A stretch of 64,000 nucleotides of DNA from Streptomyces yatensis. Its GTDB lineage: Bacteria > Actinomycetota > Actinomycetes > Streptomycetales > Streptomycetaceae. Below are positions 60,959-64,000 of this stretch, piece after piece. Location: positions 8,184,001 to 8,248,000 of the forward strand of contig NZ_CP072941.1 in assembly GCF_018069625.1 (NCBI RefSeq). Direction: 5' to 3'. The first letter of the stretch is position 1. Every line of letters starts with the position of its first letter. A program made the position numbers and the translations under genes. The notes beneath the pieces were generated by a model. It was not told where the DNA came from and searched no databases. It saw only the letters and a program-made list of their open reading frames with translations.

Positions 60959-61570
60959 ATGGCGCGCTCCCCGCTCGTCGTCGGAATGGGGGGTTCGCTG
61001 CGCACCCCGTCGACCAGCCTCACCGCACTGTGTGCGGCGGTCGAGGGGGCGGCCGAGGCGGGCGCCGACACCCAGGTGATCGACCTCAAGCGGCTGGATC
61101 TTCCGCTCTACATGTCCGAGCAAGGGGTCCCTCCGTCCGCCCGTCGGCTTGCGGACGCCGTTCAGGCCGCCGACGCCCTGCTGTGGAGCAGCCCGACGTA
61201 CCACGGGTCGGTCAGCGGCGCGTTCAAGAACGCGGTGGACTGGCTCGCCCTCCTGGCCGACCACGACCCGCCCTACCTGAGCAACAAACCCGTGGGGATG
61301 CTGACGACCGCCGGTGGAGTGCAGGGTCTACAGGCGATCAACGCGATGGAGTTCATCGTCCGGTCGCTGCGCGGCTGGGCCGTGCCGCTGGTGTTCGCGG
61401 TCCCGCGGTCCTCCCGGGTCTTCGATGGCGACGGACGCCTCACCGACCAGGCGGTCGCGGACCAATTGCGCGGCCTCGGCGCGGAGGTGACCAGGGCGGC
61501 CCTGCAGTTCCGGGCGGAGGGCACGTGCGACTACGCGCAGGAGCGGCCGTCCGGGGCCGTCCTGGACTGA
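60959..61570 (+). CDS. NADPH-dependent FMN reductase family protein
   Basis: The ATG at 60959 lies behind AAGGAG. The 203-aa flavodoxin-fold protein has the phosphate-binding GMGGSLRTPSTS, the WSSPTYHGSVSGAFKNAVDWL motif of FMN/quinone reductases and TTAGGVQGLQAINAMEFIVRSL. It would supply reduced flavin or reduce quinones. The convergent LLM-type monooxygenase 41 bp downstream on the opposite strand uses reduced flavin, so a functional link is plausible but not required. Confidence 0.9.
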   Translation: MARSPLVVGMGGSLRTPSTSLTALCAAVEGAAEAGADTQVIDLKRLDLPLYMSEQGVPPSARRLADAVQAADALLWSSPTYHGSVSGAFKNAVDWLALLADHDPPYLSNKPVGMLTTAGGVQGLQAINAMEFIVRSLRGWAVPLVFAVPRSSRVFDGDGRLTDQAVADQLRGLGAEVTRAALQFRAEGTCDYAQERPSGAVLD

Positions 61571-61611
61571 GCCCGGCCCTGCCACGCAGGGGCGTCGGGG
61601 GTCGTCCTTTC

Positions 61612-62667
61612 TCAGGGCCCGGCCCGCCCCATGGGCCGCCGGTGCTCGCCGCGCGCCCCGGAGCTCCCGGGCGGGAAGTGCGGCAGCACGTGCTCGGCCA
61701 GTTCGTCGATCACTTCGGCGACCGGGCGGCGGCTGTGCTTGAAGTTGATCATCAGCTGGTCGATGCCGATGTCCTGCCAGGCCCGCATCATCGCCAGGAA
61801 CGACACCCGGCCCACCGAGAAGCCCTGGTGGATGCGCCGGGGCAGGGCCAGCGGGTCCTCGGTCAGGTCCAGGTAGGTGGCCTGCGCGTACGGCTTGAAC
61901 CCACCGCCGTCGCCCCGGGTCAGCTCCCGCCACCGCTCGATGTTCTCGGCCTGCTGCTGGAGCGGCGGGGTGTAGTACAGCCAGCCGTCCGTACTGTCGG
62001 CGATCCACCGGACGTCCTGCCTGCCGCGTCCCGTCATCAGGACGGGGATCCGCCGGTACACCGGCTTGGGCAGCAGATCGGTGCCGCGCATCCGGCCGAG
62101 CGGCGACTCCACGTGCGGGAAACGGTGCTCGAGGACGACACGGAAGTACTCCAGCGACTGCCGGAACGTCTCGGCCCGGCCGCCCAGGTCCTGACCGAAG
62201 GCCGGGAACTCCACGGGCCGGTCACCGGTGGCCACCCCGAGCAGGAGCCGTCCGCCTGACAGTTGGTCCACCGAGGCGGCCGCCTTGGCGGTGTGCAATG
62301 GATGCCGCAGCGGCATGACGATGCTTGCGGTCCCCAGCGTGATCGAGGTGGTGCGGGCGGTGAGCTGCCCCAGGTACACCCACGGGTCGAAGACCTGCCC
62401 GGCGTCCCCGAAGCCCGGGTCCAGCAGCGGCACGTCACGGACCCACACCGAGGCGAAGCCGGCCCGCTCGGCCTGCTGGATCCGCTCGATGTGCCCGGCC
62501 AGGGACGGCACGGGCCCGTCGAAGCCCTCCAGGGGCGTGATGGCGCCCACGGTCATCCTGCCGCCGGGATACGCCCTGGCCATGGCCACGTGCTCGGAGA
62601 ACGGCAGCTGCGCCCTGCCTTCGACGTCCACGGGTGCGCCGGCTGAGGGAACTGTCGGTTGTGTCAT
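61612..62667 (-). CDS. LLM-class flavin-dependent oxidoreductase
   Basis: The ATG at 62667 follows GGAGGA; longer readings to 62808 lack a site. The 351-aa protein has the luciferase-like barrel with MTVGAITPLEGFDGPVP, AERAGFASVWVRDVPL, SITLGTASIVMPLRHPLHTAKAAASVDQLSGGRLLLGVATGDRP and VLMTGRGRQDVRWIA. Family members use FMNH2 or F420; the substrate is not evident. It is divergent from the degenerate DUF1931 gene. Confidence 0.9.
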   Translation of the reverse strand: MTQPTVPSAGAPVDVEGRAQLPFSEHVAMARAYPGGRMTVGAITPLEGFDGPVPSLAGHIERIQQAERAGFASVWVRDVPLLDPGFGDAGQVFDPWVYLGQLTARTTSITLGTASIVMPLRHPLHTAKAAASVDQLSGGRLLLGVATGDRPVEFPAFGQDLGGRAETFRQSLEYFRVVLEHRFPHVESPLGRMRGTDLLPKPVYRRIPVLMTGRGRQDVRWIADSTDGWLYYTPPLQQQAENIERWRELTRGDGGGFKPYAQATYLDLTEDPLALPRRIHQGFSVGRVSFLAMMRAWQDIGIDQLMINFKHSRRPVAEVIDELAEHVLPHFPPGSSGARGEHRRPMGRAGP

Positions 62668-62988
62668 GCGATCCTCCGGCGATTTCATGCCGTGTCCGGG
62701 TCCGCATCCATGCGCTGCGCCGGGGCCGCGTCGTTCCAGGGCCCGTGACGTCCGCCGAAGCGGCGGGTGCCCATGCCGCCGGGGGCAAAACCGTGACGGC
62801 CCGGCCACATTTTAGGGATGGGCATGACCTCGTCAGCTCTGCCAGGGAAAAGGGGGTGTTCTTTTTCGGCCTGGCGTGCGGAGTCGCTCAGCAGGGGGGC
62901 TCTGCGTATCTCGACCGGGGTAACAGCCGATGGCGGCGCGGCTGGGAGCGAGCGACGCCGTACGGTTCTCGGTGAGGAGTCGAGAGGC
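62668..62988. other. 321-bp divergent intergenic region
   Basis: Promoters for the LLM gene (minus) and the DUF1931 relic (plus) should lie here, near the more AT-rich ACATTTTAGGG patch at 62808. No clear boxes or operators were found, and no gene is supported. Confidence 0.35.
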
Positions 62989-63320
62989 ATGACGGTGATG
63001 GGTGTGTCGAAGTTCGAGAGGTTCTTCCGCGCCGCCGCAGGCCTCGACGTGGACAGGAACGACCTGAAGCGGTACGGCGACTTCGTCGACGCCAAGGTCT
63101 ACGACCTCCTGGTCGTGGGCCAGGCGCCGGCCAAGGCCAATGGCCGGGACACCGTCGAACCGTGGGCCTCCAGGAGAGCATCCACCGGTTCCGGCGGTCG
63201 ACGAGGAGGTCGAGGCGAAGCCGATCCTGGAACGGCTCGCCGCGCACCCTCCCCTCGGCAGGACGCCCACCCAGGAGACCGAAGACCGGCTGCTGTCGCA
63301 GTCGCGCCCCGGTGCATGTC
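62989..63320 (+). pseudogene. DUF1931 (histone-fold-like) gene with deletion and frameshifts
   Basis: The start is good (ATG 62989 behind GAGAGG): MTVMGVSKFERFFRAAAGLDVDRNDLKRYGDFVDAKVYDLLVVGQAPAKANGRDTVEPW. After that the family continues in a second frame (GLQESIHRFR) and a third (VDEEVEAKPILERLAAHPPLG, TQETEDRLL), with the DLPITK-type segment missing. The family's C-terminal part is not recognisable downstream. The intact protein is a small archaeal-histone-like DNA-binding protein. Confidence 0.8.
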
Positions 63321-63553
63321 GCCGGACTGAACCGGCATGCCGGGCGGGGGCCGGAAGGTGGAGACTGGAAGCCTGCACCGAGGCCCGGGTCGCGCCGCAG
63401 GTGCTCGGGGATTCGCGATCGCCCTTTCAGCGCGGTTGGTCACCTGGGCCTGGAAAATCACACCCGATTGCCTTCACATAACGGCGCGGGACGCGGAAGG
63501 TCGTTTCGGGGGTCCGTCTCGTCCCGCGATGCTCTGACACGCCAAGGGAAGAC

Positions 63554-64000
63554 ATGAAAGCTGTCGTCTACGAGGGACCGCGCGCCGTGAGCGTGAAGGA
63601 TGTCCCCGAGGCGCGTATCGAAAGACCCACGGATGTCCTGGTGAAGATCACCACAACGAACAATCTGACCACTCCCGACGATCCGAGGATGGCCGGGGCC
63701 GCCTACGGTTTCGCCGACATAGGGCCCCTACGTCGGCAGGCAGGCCGAACTGCTGCGCTTCCCTACGGCGACCACAACTCCCCGGTGGTGCCGGAAGAGG
63801 CCGGGGGGCGGCAGACCGACTATGTGATGCTCTCCGACATCTTCCCCACCGGCCGGCACGTCACCGAGCTCGCCTGCGTGCGGCCCGGCGATACCGTGGT
63901 GCTCTACGGAGCCGGCCCGGTGGGCTGCGTGGCCGCGCTGTCGGCAACGCTCAAGAGCGCCGGGAAGGTCCTAATTTCCGACCTACACCCGGACCGCCTC
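63554..64000 (+). pseudogene. FdhA-like zinc dehydrogenase with internal deletion, runs off the window
   Basis: MKAVVYEGPRAVSVKDVP and RIERPTDVLVKITTTN are the start of glutathione-independent formaldehyde dehydrogenase-like proteins. The next recognisable residues are MAGAAYGFADIGP, so about 90-100 residues, including the catalytic Cys-Gly-x-Asp and the structural-zinc cysteines, are absent. The GPYVGRQAELLRFP segment lies in a shifted frame before PYGDHNSPV restores it. TDYVMLSDIFPTGRHVTELA and the NAD motif LYGAGPVGCVAAL follow in frame to base 64000. An active dehydrogenase is unlikely. Confidence 0.8.

Overview
The window looks like a chromosomal segment of a Streptomyces or close relative. 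GC is high throughout, GTG and TTG starts are frequent, ATGA-type gene overlaps are common, and the conserved genes (HelY-type helicase, siderophore-interacting protein with a DmdR/IdeR-type iron box, glycine betaine transporter, TROVE protein) are typical of that genus. No whole-genome comparison was possible, so the taxonomic call rests on these features.

Layout. 1-21.1 kb is ordinary chromosome. It holds the end of a DSHCT helicase, two IPT/TIG-repeat proteins, an iron-regulated siderophore reductase, a 5'-3' exonuclease, a two-gene betaine/choline-type ABC transporter whose permease is fused to two tandem binding domains, and a Ro60-type TROVE protein preceded by a candidate Y RNA. Next come a cytosolic metal-receptor-like protein, an alpha/beta hydrolase fused to a virginiamycin B lyase propeller, a Tat-exported TolB-propeller/amidohydrolase, a lysophospholipase-type hydrolase and a split transketolase.

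21.4-42.1 kb is an accretion island at a tRNA-Pro(GGG) gene. The 3' part of the tRNA is repeated perfectly (71 bp) at 42.06 kb, nearly perfectly at 38.55 kb, and as a degenerate relic at 37.53 kb. The island carries a frameshifted tyrosine integrase, a secreted LamG protein plus a 2.3 kaa Rhs polymorphic toxin (HINT release domain, REase-like toxin tip, downstream immunity gene), decayed insertion sequences, a RelE-like/DUF6247 pair and a VapBC pair. A 340-bp direct repeat containing the att core bounds a 3.5-kb inner unit.

42.4-57.8 kb holds catabolic and redox genes. An SDR/TetR pair is followed by relics of transposases, then a GntR-controlled cluster: FAH-family hydrolase, extradiol VOC dioxygenase, AAHS-type MFS importer, FAD aromatic monooxygenase, SMP-30 lactonase, acetoacetyl-CoA synthetase-like ligase and an amidohydrolase-type aromatic decarboxylase. 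Together these suggest uptake, decarboxylation/hydroxylation, ring cleavage and channelling of a hydroxylated aromatic acid. A divergent TetR/NAD(P)-binding protein pair with clear operators and another SDR follow.

57.9-64 kb is a decaying zone. Fragments of IS30-, rve- and IS4-type transposases and of AraC and MFS genes surround an intact aldo/keto reductase, an FMN reductase and an LLM flavin oxidoreductase. The window ends in a degenerate DUF1931 gene and an FdhA-like dehydrogenase that has lost its catalytic zinc region.
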